Of a stretch of DNA of 63,775 nucleotides, positions 28,038 to 39,624 are shown piece after piece. Under the pieces are notes generated by a model. It did not search any database. It saw only the letters and a program-made list of their open reading frames with translations, and was not told the DNA's origin. Source of the stretch: Piscirickettsia litoralis (lineage in GTDB: Bacteria > Pseudomonadota > Gammaproteobacteria > Piscirickettsiales > Piscirickettsiaceae); NCBI RefSeq assembly GCF_001720395.1, contig NZ_MDTU01000001.1, positions 2,556,509-2,620,283 on the forward strand. Direction: 5' to 3'. A program made the translations under genes and the position numbers. Within the stretch, counting starts at the first letter, position 1, and each line of letters starts with the position of its first letter.

Positions 28038-30439
28038 ATGAAGAAGGTAATTGTAAGTGCATTACTGGGGGTGCTGGGGACCGCTGCGTGGGCAGCACCT
28101 GCCGGGTTTGTAATCAAGAACATTAAAGTTGAAGGCTTACAGCGGCTTTCTAAGCAGCTTGTTCTGACAAACTTACCCGTTAAAAAAGGACAGACGTTAA
28201 CGAGCACTCTGTCGTCTGAAGCGATCCAAAATTTATACAGCAGTGGCTACTTTAATAATGTTGAGTTAGAGCGTGAGGGCTCAACTTTGGTGGTTAAAGT
28301 CCATGAACGTCCTGTGATCGGTGAAATTGTCACCGAAGGCCATCATTCAATTCCAAAAGAAGCTTTGCAACAAGCCTTAACCAGTACCGGCTTAGTGCAA
28401 GGTCATATTTATAATGCGTACTTGCTCAAGCAGATTAAGCAGCAGTTACAAGATGAAGAATATAACCGCGGCTTTTATAATGCACGTGTGACAACGAAGC
28501 TGACCAAGCTGGAGCGTAATCGTGTCAAAGTCACGATTGATATTTCAGAAGGGGTGCCATCGGTCATCGGTGGCATCAGCATTGTCGGCAATAAATCGTT
28601 CTCACGTAGTGAGTTACTCGATCAGTTTAAATTATCAACACCGACACTATTTTCTTTTATTACTGATAATGATAAATATACTAAGCCTAAATTAGATAAA
28701 GACATTAAGAGTCTCACTGATTTTTACATGAACCGAGGCTTCGTTGAGTTTCGTGTCAATTCAGATACCGTCTCTCTTTCCTCAGATCGCAAAAAAGTTT
28801 ATATCAATATCAATGTTCATGAAGGCGCTAGATATCATTTGTCTGGCTATAATTTTGTTGGCCGTTCAGTGCTTAATCAAGACGAGCTTGATAAGATCGC
28901 TAAAGAACACCTTAAGATAAATGAGTTATTCTCTCGAGAAGATTTATTAGCGGTGACGAAGGCAGTGAAAACAGCATTGGGTGATAAAGGTTATTTCTTT
29001 GCGACAGTGACCCCCGTTCCAGACTTGAACAAGAAAAATCATACGGTCAGTGTGAACTTTGTCATCGACCAGAAAAATCTGGTCTATGTCAACCGTGTTA
29101 AATTCATCGGCAACAACTCGACCAATGATAAAGTGTTGCGTCGGGGCACTAACTTGTATGAAGGTGGCTTGATGACAACCAGCGGCCTAAGAAATTCGAA
29201 TCAATACCTCAATACTTTGGGTTATTTTGACTCTGTAAAAGCAACGACCCCTGCAGTTCCTGGCAAGCCCGGTTATGTCAATGTTGATTACAAAGTTAAA
29301 GAAAATACCCGCTTAAATTCCGTACAGTTCTCTATTGGTTATTCTCAGCTTGATAAATTGCTCTTAGGTTTAGGCTACTCAACACCGAATGTGCTGGGGA
29401 CAGGGAATACTTTAAGCGCGAATATTTCTTGGTCGCGTCCGTCTCAAAGTGTCAATATTAGCTTTACTGACCCGTATTGGACTGAAAGCGGTATTAGTCG
29501 CACCATCAGCGTTTATGGCACTAAAACTGATGCGGCTGAGCAGGGTTTAGCTGACTACTCGACTGATAGCTACGGTACCTCGATGATTTTTGGTATTCCG
29601 TTAACTCAGCACTCTAAAGTTAATGCTGGGATGAGCGTGAATCACACTTCTCTTTCTCCGGGGACAAATGGCTCCGTAACCGTTCAGAATTTTATTGATG
29701 CTCAAAATGGTAAGCAAAAATATAACGACTATCGCATGATCTTAGGTTGGAGTTACACTAATCTGAATAAATGGCCCTTCCCAACCAGTGGTGAAAAGCT
29801 TGGTGTAACGGGAACGATTACCGGGCCGGGCAGTGACCTGTTATGGTACACGGGTACGGTGGATGGTCGTTGGTATTATCCAATTAATAACACCTTTACC
29901 TTCTCGTTACGGGGTCGCTTTGGTTATGGCAACTCGTATGGCTCAACAAGTCGGGGGGCTGCCCCTTTTTTAATAGTTTTGGTGCCGGTGGCTGGTCAAA
30001 CTCGCCAAGCTGGGGCATGGTCCGCGGCTATGATAGTTTGGGTCCACAAGACTTGACTAATTGTACAGGCGGGACAAACTGCTCAGTCGGCAATGCAATT
30101 GGTGGTAATATGCTTGTTAACGCAGGTGCGAGTCTTTATTTTCCGGTGCCGTTTGTTAAAGACAGTTCAAAAATGCGTTTAGAAACTTTCTTTGATATGG
30201 GGAACGTTTATCTAACGAACCCGACAGCTAAGACTGTTTCAGATTACGATGGGGATGGAAAAGGTTATTTGTTGGGAGACAGACACCCTAATTTCAGCAA
30301 TTTGGCATACACCTTAGGAGTCGGCTTAGAGTGGTTCTCACCACTTGGAGCCATCGACTTTAGTTTAGCAAGTACGTTAAACACTAAAGTCCAAGGATCT
30401 CGAGCAGCCTTCCAATTCTCCATTGGAACTGCGTTTTAA
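28038..30439 (+). CDS. bamA: Outer membrane protein assembly factor BamA (frameshifted here)
   Basis: BamA is the essential Omp85 protein that folds beta-barrels into the outer membrane. A signal peptide (residues 1-20, ending AWA) is followed by five POTRA domains (about 25-420) and a 16-strand barrel. The frame breaks in six T at 29966-29971; one added T gives APFFNSFGAGGWSN and then MVRGYDSLGPQ, which includes the conserved VRGY/F of barrel loop 6. The repaired protein is about 800 residues (E. coli 810) and ends in Phe, as outer-membrane barrels do. It lies upstream of skp and lpxD as in E. coli. Confidence 0.94.
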
Positions 30440-30464
30440 TATTTGAAGTTGTGAGGAAAATGAG

Positions 30465-30992
30465 ATGAAAAAACTATTATTAGCAATTATGACATTAAGC
30501 TTGATCGCTCCGGCTTTCGCTGCAAACACAGAGAAGCTCAAAGTGGGTGTGGTGAACTTGCAAGAAGTTTTTAAGGCGGTGCCGCAAGGTGAAAAAGCTT
30601 TAAATGCTGAGCGAACTAAGCTGCAAGCGGATAATAAAAAAGCGCTAGATGGCCTGCAAGGCGAGCGCAAGACTTTGCAAGAAAAAGTGGCTGACTTCCA
30701 GCGCAATGCACAAATCATGAGTGCTGCGGATAAAGAGAAAAAGCAAGCTGAAATCATGAAAGAGAACCAAGCGTTGCAACAAAAAGCGATTAACCTGCAG
30801 CAAATGGCTCAGCAAGATGAGCAAAAAGTCTTGGCGAGCTTTAATAAAGCGGTAGGTCAAGCGGTGATAACTGTGGCAAGCGAGCAAAAGCTAGATTTAG
30901 TTTTGCGCCAGGCGGCGACTTTATATGCGCTTAAGACGATGAATATCACGCCAGCGATTATTGCGCAAATGGAAAAGAGCGCTAAAGCCTAA
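30465..30992 (+). CDS. skp: Periplasmic chaperone Skp/OmpH
   Basis: Skp holds unfolded outer-membrane proteins in the periplasm and delivers them to BamA. A signal peptide (MKKLLLAIMTLSLIAPAFA) starts the 175-residue protein. The mature part begins LKVGVVNLQEVFKAVPQG, then forms a long charged coiled coil (about residues 45-125), the tentacle region of the trimer. It is the gene after bamA and 12 bases before lpxD, the conserved order. Confidence 0.93.
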   Translation: MKKLLLAIMTLSLIAPAFAANTEKLKVGVVNLQEVFKAVPQGEKALNAERTKLQADNKKALDGLQGERKTLQEKVADFQRNAQIMSAADKEKKQAEIMKENQALQQKAINLQQMAQQDEQKVLASFNKAVGQAVITVASEQKLDLVLRQAATLYALKTMNITPAIIAQMEKSAKA

Positions 30993-31004
30993 AGGATAAC
31001 GATT

Positions 31005-32036
31005 ATGACAAAGAGCTTTCTCGCCACTGAAGTTGCAACACACGTCGGTGGCAAGCTCTGTGGCAGCGATGTCACTTTGACTGAAATTAATGGCATAACC
31101 TCGGCAGGTCCGGGGTCTTTGACGTTTTTGACGGATGCGAAATATGCCGCGACGCTCCCGCAAAGCCAAGCCTCGTGTATTTTTGTGAAAAGCGCAGCAG
31201 GGTTGGAAGTTGGGCCGAAGACTAGCTTAATTGAAGTCGCTGATGTGTATGTGGCGCATGCTAAGGCGATGGCGTTATTTTACCCGCTGCCAGAAGTTAA
31301 GCCGGGCTGTCATGTTAGCGCAGTGATTGCTGAGACCGCAGAAATTGACCCCTCCGCAGAGATTGGCCCGAATGTGGTGATCGAAGCCGGTGCTGTTATT
31401 GGTGCTAATTGTAAGATTGGCGCAGGCTGCTTTATCGGTGAGCACAGCCAGCTTGGCCGTGATTGTCGTTTGATGGCCAATGTAACGGTCTGCCACGATG
31501 TTGTGCTGGGCGACCGAGTAATGGTGCATAGTGCAACAGTGATCGGTTCAGATGGTTTTGGCAACGCCAATGACAAAGGGCGTTGGGTCAAGATCAACCA
31601 TATTGGCCGTGTGGTGGTTGAAAATGATGTTGAAATCGGTGCTGGCACGGCGATAGATCGCGGTGTGCTGGGTGATACGGTGATTGGTGAGGGGGCCAGG
31701 CTAGATAACTTAATTCAGGTCGCTCATAATGTATCGATCGGGGCTCATACGGCAATCGCGGGCAGTGTTGGCATTGCAGGTAGCGCAACCATAGGGAAGT
31801 ATTGTATGATTGGCGGCGGTACAGGAATTGCAGGTCATGTGAAGATTCATGATGGCTGTATTGTGACTGGAATGACGATGGTGACTAAGTCGATTCGTCG
31901 GCCGGGGGTTTATTCGTCGGGCATTCCTGTGAAGCCACAGAAAGTGTGGCAAAAGAATGTGGCACGCTTTAATCGCAGTGAAGAACTGGCCAAACGCGTG
32001 AGTGTGTTAGCAAAAACAACTCAAAGAGTTAACTGA
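31005..32036 (+). CDS. lpxD: UDP-3-O-acylglucosamine N-acyltransferase
   Basis: LpxD adds the N-linked hydroxyacyl chain to UDP-3-O-acylglucosamine, the third step of lipid A synthesis. An N-terminal uridine-binding domain (residues 1-100) is followed by a left-handed beta-helix of hexapeptide repeats and a C-terminal helix. The active-site His lies in IQVAHNVSIGAHTAIAGS. The 343 residues match E. coli (341). AAGGA precedes the ATG. Confidence 0.97.
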   Translation: MTKSFLATEVATHVGGKLCGSDVTLTEINGITSAGPGSLTFLTDAKYAATLPQSQASCIFVKSAAGLEVGPKTSLIEVADVYVAHAKAMALFYPLPEVKPGCHVSAVIAETAEIDPSAEIGPNVVIEAGAVIGANCKIGAGCFIGEHSQLGRDCRLMANVTVCHDVVLGDRVMVHSATVIGSDGFGNANDKGRWVKINHIGRVVVENDVEIGAGTAIDRGVLGDTVIGEGARLDNLIQVAHNVSIGAHTAIAGSVGIAGSATIGKYCMIGGGTGIAGHVKIHDGCIVTGMTMVTKSIRRPGVYSSGIPVKPQKVWQKNVARFNRSEELAKRVSVLAKTTQRVN

Positions 32037-32054
32037 ACAAAAGGCAAAATCCTG

Positions 32055-32519
32055 ATGGCAGACGAGATTGATATGGACAAGATGGATATACAAGCGATTT
32101 TAGAGCACTTGCCGCATCGCTATCCTTTTTTACTGATCGATCGTGTACTATCTTTAGAACCAGAGAAGTCTCTGGTAGCGATTAAGAATGTGACGATTAA
32201 CGAACCTTATTTTCAAGGCCACTTTCCTAAATACCCTGTCATGCCAGGCGTGCTAATTGTTGAAGCACTTGCCCAAGCTACCGGTGTGCTTGCATTTAAA
32301 TCGATGGGTGTCCTACCTGGTGAAAATCGTATTTTCTTGTTGGCAGGTGTTGATAATACGCGCTTTAAGCAGCCTGTACTTCCGGGTGATCAGCTACAGC
32401 TAGAAGTCGAAATTGTCTCTTCTAAGCGTAATATCTTTAAGTTTAAAGCTCAGGCAAAAGTAGACGGTAAGTTGGTCTGCTCTGCAGAAATGATGGGCGC
32501 ATATAAGGAAGTCCAATAG
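32055..32519 (+). CDS. fabZ: 3-hydroxyacyl-ACP dehydratase FabZ
   Basis: FabZ removes water from 3-hydroxyacyl-ACP in fatty-acid elongation and competes with LpxA for hydroxymyristoyl-ACP. The hot-dog fold motifs are [31 protein letters not shown] (active-site His) and [15 protein letters not shown] (active-site Glu). The 154 residues fit the family. Its TAG stop overlaps the lpxA GTG start (TAGTG), suggesting coupling, as expected for genes balancing the same substrate. Confidence 0.97.
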   Translation: MADEIDMDKMDIQAILEHLPHRYPFLLIDRVLSLEPEKSLVAIKNVTINEPYFQGHFPKYPVMPGVLIVEALAQATGVLAFKSMGVLPGENRIFLLAGVDNTRFKQPVLPGDQLQLEVEIVSSKRNIFKFKAQAKVDGKLVCSAEMMGAYKEVQ

Positions 32520-33292
32520 TGATTGATGAACGTGCAATAGTTCACCCGACAGCGAAAATTGCAGATAACGTCAGTATTGGCCCTTGGAGCTTGATTGGCC
32601 CCAACGTTGAAATTGGCGAAGGCACTGAGATTGCCTCTCATGTGGTTGTGAATGGCCCGACAAAAATAGGCAAAGATAATAAATTTTATCAATTCGCATC
32701 GATCGGTGAAGACCCTCAAGATAAAAAATACCAAGGCGAAGATACTTGTCTGGAAATTGGTGATCGTAATACCTTCCGTGAGTGCTGCACTATTAATCGT
32801 GGTACCGGTGTGGGTGGTGGTGCGACACGCATCGGCAACGATAATCTGTTTATGGCTTATGTTCATGTCGCGCATGATTGTGTGATTGCAAACCATACTA
32901 TTTTTTCAAATAATTCTGGGGTTGCCGGTCATGTTTATATTAATGACCATGTGACACTCGCGGCCTTTGCCGGTGTGCACCAGTTTTGTAAAGTCGGTGA
33001 GCACTCTTTCGTTGCTCGGCATACCAATATTGTCCAAGACTTACCGCCGTATATGCTCGCTGCTGGTGGTTACAATGCGACTGTCTATGGCCTTAACGTG
33101 GAAGGTTTGAAGCGTCGCGGCTTTAACGCAGATACTTTGCTGCGGCTACGTCGTGCCTATAAGGTGATTTATCGTCAGGGCTTGACGGTGCCAGAAGCAT
33201 TAACAAAATTGGCAGATATGGTTGATGAATGTCCAGAAGTGACTGCTTTAATTGACTTTTTACAACAATCTGAGCGTGGGATTGTGCGCTAA
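32519..33292 (+). CDS. lpxA: UDP-N-acetylglucosamine O-acyltransferase
   Basis: LpxA transfers a hydroxyacyl chain to UDP-GlcNAc, the first step of lipid A synthesis. The protein of 257 residues (E. coli 262) is a left-handed beta-helix of hexapeptide repeats from the N-terminus, followed by a helical C-terminal part. YVHVAHDCVIANHTI holds the catalytic histidine and AFAGVHQFCKVGEHSFV the substrate-binding stretch. Start is the GTG sharing one base with the fabZ stop. lpxB follows by 15 bases. Confidence 0.97.
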   Translation: MIDERAIVHPTAKIADNVSIGPWSLIGPNVEIGEGTEIASHVVVNGPTKIGKDNKFYQFASIGEDPQDKKYQGEDTCLEIGDRNTFRECCTINRGTGVGGGATRIGNDNLFMAYVHVAHDCVIANHTIFSNNSGVAGHVYINDHVTLAAFAGVHQFCKVGEHSFVARHTNIVQDLPPYMLAAGGYNATVYGLNVEGLKRRGFNADTLLRLRRAYKVIYRQGLTVPEALTKLADMVDECPEVTALIDFLQQSERGIVR

Positions 33293-33307
33293 GGCGTATT
33301 TAAATCG

Positions 33308-34448
33308 ATGACGCAAATCGCAATTATTGCGGGTGAAGCCTCAGGGGATCTGCTCGGTGCGGGTCTTTGTGAGGCTTTATTGGCTATAGATTCAAATATT
33401 CAACTTTCTGGCGTTACCGGCCCCTTAATGGAGCGAGTCGGCTGTGCCAGTATTGCTTCGATTGAGCGTTTATCGGTCATGGGCTTTTCAGCGGTGATTG
33501 CTAAGCTACCGAGTATTATCTCTTTTCATTATGAATTGCTCGCTTATTTTAAAAAAAAGTAAGCCTGATTTAATCATTGCCATTGATGCGCCGGATTTTA
33601 ATTTACGTTTAGAAAAAAAATTAAAAGCCCTGAATATTCCAGTGATTCACTATGTCAGCCCGACGGTTTGGGCCTGGAAAGAAAAGCGCATTTATAAGGT
33701 GCAAGCGGCGTGTGATCAATTACTGACTATTTTTCCATTTGAGCCAGAGTACTATAAAAAAATAGACCATCCTGCGCATTTTATTGGTCACCCATTGGCC
33801 GACCAGATCCCATTAGAGTTAAGCCGTGATGAAGCCTGTAAGGCTTTAAAGCTTGATAAAGCGAAACGTTATGTGGCGTTATTACCGGGTAGTCGAGGTA
33901 GTGAATTAGAGTTATTAGGTCCGGAGTTTTTAAAAACGGCAAAATCACTCACTCAAAAGTATCCAGGTTTAGAGTTTATCGCACCGATGGCGAATGAAAA
34001 GCGCCTTTCAGAATTTAAAGAATTATGTCGAGAAATTGCTCCTGAATTAATTGTGCACGGTTTTTTAGGACAAACACGAGACGTAGTTACGGCAAGTGAG
34101 GTGGTTTTAGTGACGTCTGGTACGGCGACTCTAGAGACGATGTTATTAAAACGGCCGATGGTCGTGGCTTATAAAATGTCAGCTTTTAACTACTGTTTAG
34201 CTAAACGTTTAGTAAAAACGCCTTTTATCGCGATGCCGAATATTATTGCGAATGAGCGATTAGTGCCAGAGATTATTCAGGATCAAGTTGAACCTGAGCG
34301 TTTATGTGATGAAATTTCTAATTGGTTAGATCACCCTGAGAGAATAATAGAAATTAAAAATAAGTTTAATGAATTGCATTTATCCCTTCGTAAAAATGCG
34401 AGCGAAAATGCAGCAAAAATTGCTTTAAATTTAGTTAATAAAGATTAA
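33308..34448 (+). CDS. lpxB: Lipid A disaccharide synthase (frameshifted here)
   Basis: LpxB joins lipid X and UDP-diacylglucosamine to make the lipid A disaccharide. The start is IAIIAGEASGDLLGAGL, followed by SVMGFSAVIAKLP. The frame breaks in eight A at 33551-33558, just after ELLAYFKK. With seven A the sequence continues SKPDLIIAIDAPDFNLRLEK, VIHYVSPTVWAWKEKR and FIGHPLADQIP, all expected. The repaired product is 379 residues (E. coli 382). As an essential lipid A gene interrupted in a homopolymer, it is probably intact in the living cell. Confidence 0.93.
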
Positions 34449-34504
34449 ACTAGATAGAACATAATATAATATTTTTAAAATTATAAATAAAGAGAATAAT
34501 TACT

Positions 34505-35071
34505 ATGCTGATTGCTGGGGTTGATGAAGTCGGTCGTGGGCCATTGGTGGGAGCCGTGGTTACGGCAGCGGTGATTCTAGATCCAAATAAGCCGATAGCC
34601 GGTCTGGCAGATTCTAAAAAATTGACTGAGAAAAAGCGTGAGCTGCTCTATACACAGATCAAAGAGCGCGCTCTCTGTTATGCCTTGGGGCGAGCAGAAG
34701 TGGCTGAAATTGATGAATTGAATATTTTACATGCAACGATGCTGGCGATGCGTCGAGCGGTGTTGGCTTTGCCAACCATGCCAGATAAAGTGCTAATTGA
34801 TGGTTCTCGAGTGCCTGATTTGCCGATGGCAACTGAGGCGATTGTCAAAGGTGATATGAAAGAAGCGTGCATTAGTGCTGCGTCGATTTTGGCAAAAGTA
34901 ACGCGGGATCGAGAAATGAGTGAATTAGAGGTACAATATCCAGGTTATGGTTTTGCTCAGCATAAGGGATATCCAACAAAAGTGCATATGGAGGCTTTAG
35001 CACGGTTAGGAGCAATACCTGAGCACCGTCGTTCGTTTGCGCCGGTGAGACGTGTATTAGAGCAGGTTTAA
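34505..35071 (+). CDS. rnhB: Ribonuclease HII
   Basis: RNase HII cuts RNA in RNA/DNA hybrids, including single ribonucleotides in [18 protein letters not shown] (residues 5-19) carries the catalytic Asp-Glu, and KVLIDG plus the [15 protein letters not shown] segment provide the other acidic residues. The 188 residues fit E. coli (198). It lies between lpxB and dnaE in the conserved order, ten bases before dnaE. Confidence 0.96.
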   Translation: MLIAGVDEVGRGPLVGAVVTAAVILDPNKPIAGLADSKKLTEKKRELLYTQIKERALCYALGRAEVAEIDELNILHATMLAMRRAVLALPTMPDKVLIDGSRVPDLPMATEAIVKGDMKEACISAASILAKVTRDREMSELEVQYPGYGFAQHKGYPTKVHMEALARLGAIPEHRRSFAPVRRVLEQV

Positions 35072-35080
35072 GGTTAATTA

Positions 35081-38000
35081 ATGTCTGAATTATCGAGCGT
35101 ACCACCACAGTTTGTTCATTTGCGTGTGCATACTGAGTACTCGTTGATTAAAGGCATTGTGCGCATTAAACCTTTGATTAATTTCATTCAAGAGCAAGGC
35201 ATGGTGGCGGTGGCGGTGACCGACCATGCGAATCTATTCGGCTTGATCAAATTTTATCGCGCAGCACGTGCGGCCGGTATTAAACCGATTGTCGGAGCTG
35301 AGATTTGGGTGCAACATGGTGATGAAGAAGCGCTTTATCCGTTATTATTGCTTTGCCAGAATAAACAGGGTTATGACAATTTATGCAGCTTACTCTCTAA
35401 AGCTTATCTTTATGGTCAAGCACAAGACAAAGCAATTATTAATAGCAGTTGGCTAACGTGTTGTTCAGGTGGTTTGATTGCCTTATCAGGAGGCAAGCTT
35501 GGTGATGTCGGTCAGGCTTTATTGCAAGATAAATTTGATTTAGCCCAAACACGGTTAAATGCTTGGTGCGAATTATTCCCCGGGCGGTTTTATTTAGAAT
35601 TGCAGCGAACCTCTCGCGCTCAAGATGAAGATTATATCCACAATGCCGTTCAACTCGCCAGTCAAACCCAAGTGCCGGTTGTCGCAACCAATGATGTTTG
35701 CTTTCTGAAAAAAGATGATTTTGATGCCCATGAGGCACGAGTGTGTATTCACGATGGCGTGGTTCTAATTGATCCAAGGCGTGAGAAAAATTATTCTGAA
35801 GATCAGTATTTGCGCACTGAAAGCGAGATGGCTGAATTATTTTCAGATATTCCAGAAGCCTTACAGAATTCGATAGAAATTGCCAAGCGCTGTAATTTAA
35901 CCTTAAATTTAGGCAAGCCCTATTTGCCGAATTTCCCAATCCCAAAAGGGAAGACGACAGAAGAATATTTTGTCGAGCAGGCTTATATTGGTCTAGACAA
36001 GCGTTTGGAAATTTTATTAGATAAAAATTCAGCAGATTATCAAACGTGCAGACAAGTTTATTTAGACCGCCTGGATTTTGAGTTAAAAGTGATTAACCAG
36101 ATGGGGTTTGCCGGTTACTTCTTAATCGTCGCTGACTTTATTTCTTGGGCTAAACAAAAGCAAATTCCAGTCGGCCCGGGGCGGGGGTCGGGCGCAGGCT
36201 CTTTGGTTGCGTATTCGTTTTTAATTACTGATCTTGACCCTCTGGCCTATGACTTGCTGTTCGAGCGCTTTTTGAATCCAGAACGTGTTTCTATGCCGGA
36301 TTTTGATATCGACTTTTGTATGGAAGGTCGAGATCGGGTGATTGACTATGTGGCTGAGACTTATGGGCGTTATTCGGTCTCACAGATTATTACTTTCGGT
36401 GCGATGGCGGCAAAAGCGGTCGTGCGTGATGTCGGGCGTGTGTTAAGCCAGCCTTATGGCATGGTGGACAAAGTCGCTAAATTGATTCCCAATGATTTAG
36501 GCATGACTTTAACCAAAGCTTTAGCGGAATCGGACGAATTGTCCGAGCGTTATAAAAATGAAGAAGATATTGCTGCACTGATTGATTTGGCGCTCAAGCT
36601 TGAAGGGGTGACCCGAAATGTCGGTCGCCATGCGGCGGGGGTGGTGATTGCGCCGTCTGTCGTTAGTGATTACACGCCGATTTATTGTGAATCCGGTTCT
36701 GATAGTTTAATTACTCAATTTGATAAAGACGATGTTGAATCCGCCGGTTTAGTCAAATTTGACTTCTTAGGTCTTCGAACGCTGACGATTATTGACTGGG
36801 CTTTAAAGACCATTAATGCAAAACGCATTGCTGAAAATAAAGAAGCGATTGATATTGCCCGGATTGCTTTGGATGACCCGAGCGCTTTTGATGTTTTAAA
36901 AGCTTGTCAGACGACTGCGGTGTTTCAGCTAGAGTCGCGCGGCATGAAAGAGCTGATTCATCGCTTACAGCCCGATTGCTTTGAAGATATTATTGCCTTG
37001 GTGGCCCTTTATCGCCCAGGGCCACTCGGTTCTGGTATGGTGGATGATTTTATTAATCGTAAGCACGGCCGTGCTGAAATTGAGTATCCGCACCCAAGCT
37101 TGGAAGGGTGTTTAAAGCCGACTTATGGGGTGATTTTGTATCAAGAGCAAGTGATGCAAATCGCTCAGGTGTTATCGGGTTATACCTTGGGTGGCGCTGA
37201 TATGTTGCGTCGAGCCATGGGTAAGTAAAAAACAAGAGGAGATGGATCGCCAGCGCGTTATTTTTGTTGAGGGTGCGGTTAAAAATAATGTCGATAAAGA
37301 CCAAGCTTCAGCGATTTTTGATCTGGTCGATAAATTCGCCGGTTATGGCTTTAATAAATCGCATTCGGCTGCTTATGCTTTACTTTCTTACCAAACTGCC
37401 TGGTTAAAAGCTTATTATCCTGCCGAGTTTATGGCGGCAGTATTATCCGCGGATTTAGATAATACCGATAAAGTGGTTTTATTAATCGAGGAGTGTGAGA
37501 GTCTAAAGTTAAACGTCGTCTTTCCTCATGTTAATCACAGTGAATACCAGTTTACAGTAAACGGTGAAGGCGCTGTGGTTTATGGCTTGGGGGCGGTCAA
37601 AGGCGTCGGCCGTGTGCCGATCGATGAGTTAATCAAAGCACGAGCTGATGGAGCATTTAAAGATCTATTTGATTTTTGCCTGCGCGTGGATTTAAAGAAA
37701 TTTAATAAACGCGTCTTTGAAAGTTTAATTCGAGCGGGGGCTTTAGATGGCTTGGGGCCGCATCGGGCAAGCTTATTGGAAAATTTACCCCGGGCGCTAC
37801 AGTTCGCTGAGCAGCAACAGGCCAATGATCAGCAGGGCATTAATGACTTGTTTGCTATGGTTGAGGAAACGGTCAGAACGCCTGAGTTAATAAAGATTGA
37901 AGAATGGTCGGATGATGTTCGCTTAAAGGCTGAAAAGGAGACTTTAGGCTTGTATCTTAGTGGCCATCCGATTGATCAGTATTTAACGGAAATCTCGGCG

Positions 38001-38543
38001 ATGACGACCTGTCGGTTAGCCGATTTACAGGTGACATCGACCAAAAAAACGGTGGTCATCGCAGGAATTGTGATTGCGCTGCGGGTGATGAAAACCAAGC
38101 GTGGCACTCGCATGGCGATTTTAACGCTGGATGATCATGGTGCACGGGTTGAGATGGCGGTCTTTAGTGATATTTTTGAAAAGTCGCGTGAGCTATTAAT
38201 TACTGATGAATTGGTGGTTGTTGAGGGTGAAGCAGGCATTGATGATTACAGCGGTCAGCGTAAGATCAGTGCTAAAAATGTGTGGAACTTAGAGAGTGCT
38301 CGAGAGCAATTCGCATCGCACCTCTTATTAAAAATTAACGACAAAAATCTGGATATTGCTGCTTTTAAAACCTTACTATCAGAGTATTTAGGCGAGTGTC
38401 CGGTTCGTATTGACTATCATAATCATCAGCTTGCAGGTCAGCTGCGTTTGGGCATGGATTGGCGAGTGCGTTTAGCTGATGAGTTAATTGCTAAGCTAAA
38501 ACAAGGATTTGCGGATAAGAGTGTTGAGGTATGCTATGCTTAG
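35081..38543 (+). CDS. dnaE: DNA polymerase III alpha subunit (frameshifted here)
   Basis: DnaE is the replicative polymerase. The PHP domain (residues 1-270) starts [15 protein letters not shown]; the palm carries the catalytic aspartates in [13 protein letters not shown] (about 405-411). The fingers, beta-binding region and C-terminal OB domain follow. The frame stops at TAA 37226 in GTAAGTAAAAAAC (37221-37233), inside the conserved LRRAMGKKKxEEM. Removing one base restores [13 protein letters not shown] and gives 1153 residues (E. coli 1160). The gene must work, so this base is almost certainly a sequence error. Weak ribosome site. Confidence 0.95.
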
Positions 38544-38621
38544 CTTGATTTTTTTAAAGGGCAGTGGCAAGATGGGCGTTTTTGCCTGGCCTTCTTACAT
38601 TCGAGTGGGAAGTTAAATTAG

Positions 38622-39581
38622 ATGAATTTAAACTTTTTAGATTTTGAACAACCAATCGCTGAACTAGAAGCGAAAATTGAGACTCTACGCAGTGTTTCGA
38701 ATGCTGATATTAATATCAGCAATGAAATCGAGTCTCTAGAAGAAAAAAGCCGCAAGCTGACAGAGACGATCTTCTCTGATTTGAGTGCATGGCAGGTCAT
38801 ACAACTTGCACGCCATCCGCAGCGTCCTTATCTATTGGATTATATTCAGCGTGTTTTTACTGAATTTGATGAGCTGCATGGTGATCGCGCTTTTGCGGAT
38901 GATAAAGCAGTAATCGCTGGTATTGCGCGCTTAAATGGTCAGCCGGTGATGGTGATCGGCCAACAAAAGGGCCGTGATGCCAAAGAGCGGACCTATCGCA
39001 ATTTTGGTATGCCTCACCCTGAGGGGTATCGCAAAGCCTTACGCTTGATGAAGATGGCTGAGCGCTTTAAATTGCCTGTGGTCACTTTTATTGATACTCC
39101 GGGGGCTTATCCTGGTGTTGGTGCAGAAGCACGTGGCCAGGCCGAAGCGATCGCTCGTAATCTCTTTGAAATGTCCAAGTTGCGCGTGCCGGTGGTTTGT
39201 TGTGTGATCGGTGAAGGCTGCTCTGGAGGGGCTTTAGGGATTGGTGTCGGCGATACCACCTTAATGCTACAATACAGCTATTACGCGACGATTTCTCCAG
39301 AAGGCTGCGCGGCTATTTTATGGCACACGGCTGAAAAAGCGTCAGATGCGGCTGAAATCATGGGTATTACCGCAGATCGCTTATTAGAACATGGCATTGC
39401 TGATGAAATTATCCCTGAGCCTTTAGGGGGCGCACATCGTGATCTTAATGCGATGAGTGATAATATCCGTGAAAGCTTATCCCGTCATATCGAACGTTTA
39501 AAGGCACAGCCGATAGAGGATGTGCTCGAAGAGCGTTACCAGCGCTTTATGCGTTGTGGAACCTTTGAAACACAAAACTGA
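38622..39581 (+). CDS. accA: Acetyl-CoA carboxylase carboxyltransferase subunit alpha
   Basis: AccA, with AccD, moves the carboxyl group from biotin to acetyl-CoA to make malonyl-CoA. The 319 residues equal the E. coli length. After an N-terminal coiled segment (residues 1-50), it has [31 protein letters not shown] and [15 protein letters not shown], the crotonase-fold active-site region. The ATG follows GGGAAG. It follows dnaE by 78 bases and precedes tilS, the usual order. Confidence 0.97.
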   Translation: MNLNFLDFEQPIAELEAKIETLRSVSNADINISNEIESLEEKSRKLTETIFSDLSAWQVIQLARHPQRPYLLDYIQRVFTEFDELHGDRAFADDKAVIAGIARLNGQPVMVIGQQKGRDAKERTYRNFGMPHPEGYRKALRLMKMAERFKLPVVTFIDTPGAYPGVGAEARGQAEAIARNLFEMSKLRVPVVCCVIGEGCSGGALGIGVGDTTLMLQYSYYATISPEGCAAILWHTAEKASDAAEIMGITADRLLEHGIADEIIPEPLGGAHRDLNAMSDNIRESLSRHIERLKAQPIEDVLEERYQRFMRCGTFETQN

Positions 39582-39624
39582 TCAAGCAACAAGCCCTATT
39601 GCTGCGAATGCAGTGATTCGGGCA

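Noticed and set aside
33545-33562. Programmed ribosomal frameshift in lpxB at the A-rich run
   Set aside because: The needed shift is +1, not the -1 of A-AAA-AAG sites. No pseudoknot or upstream ribosome-like site is evident, and the same type of lesion recurs in unrelated genes in both directions.
37217-37233. Split dnaE genes or an intein at the dnaE break
   Set aside because: The break falls within one conserved motif with a single base in excess; no extra sequence, start site or splicing motif is present.
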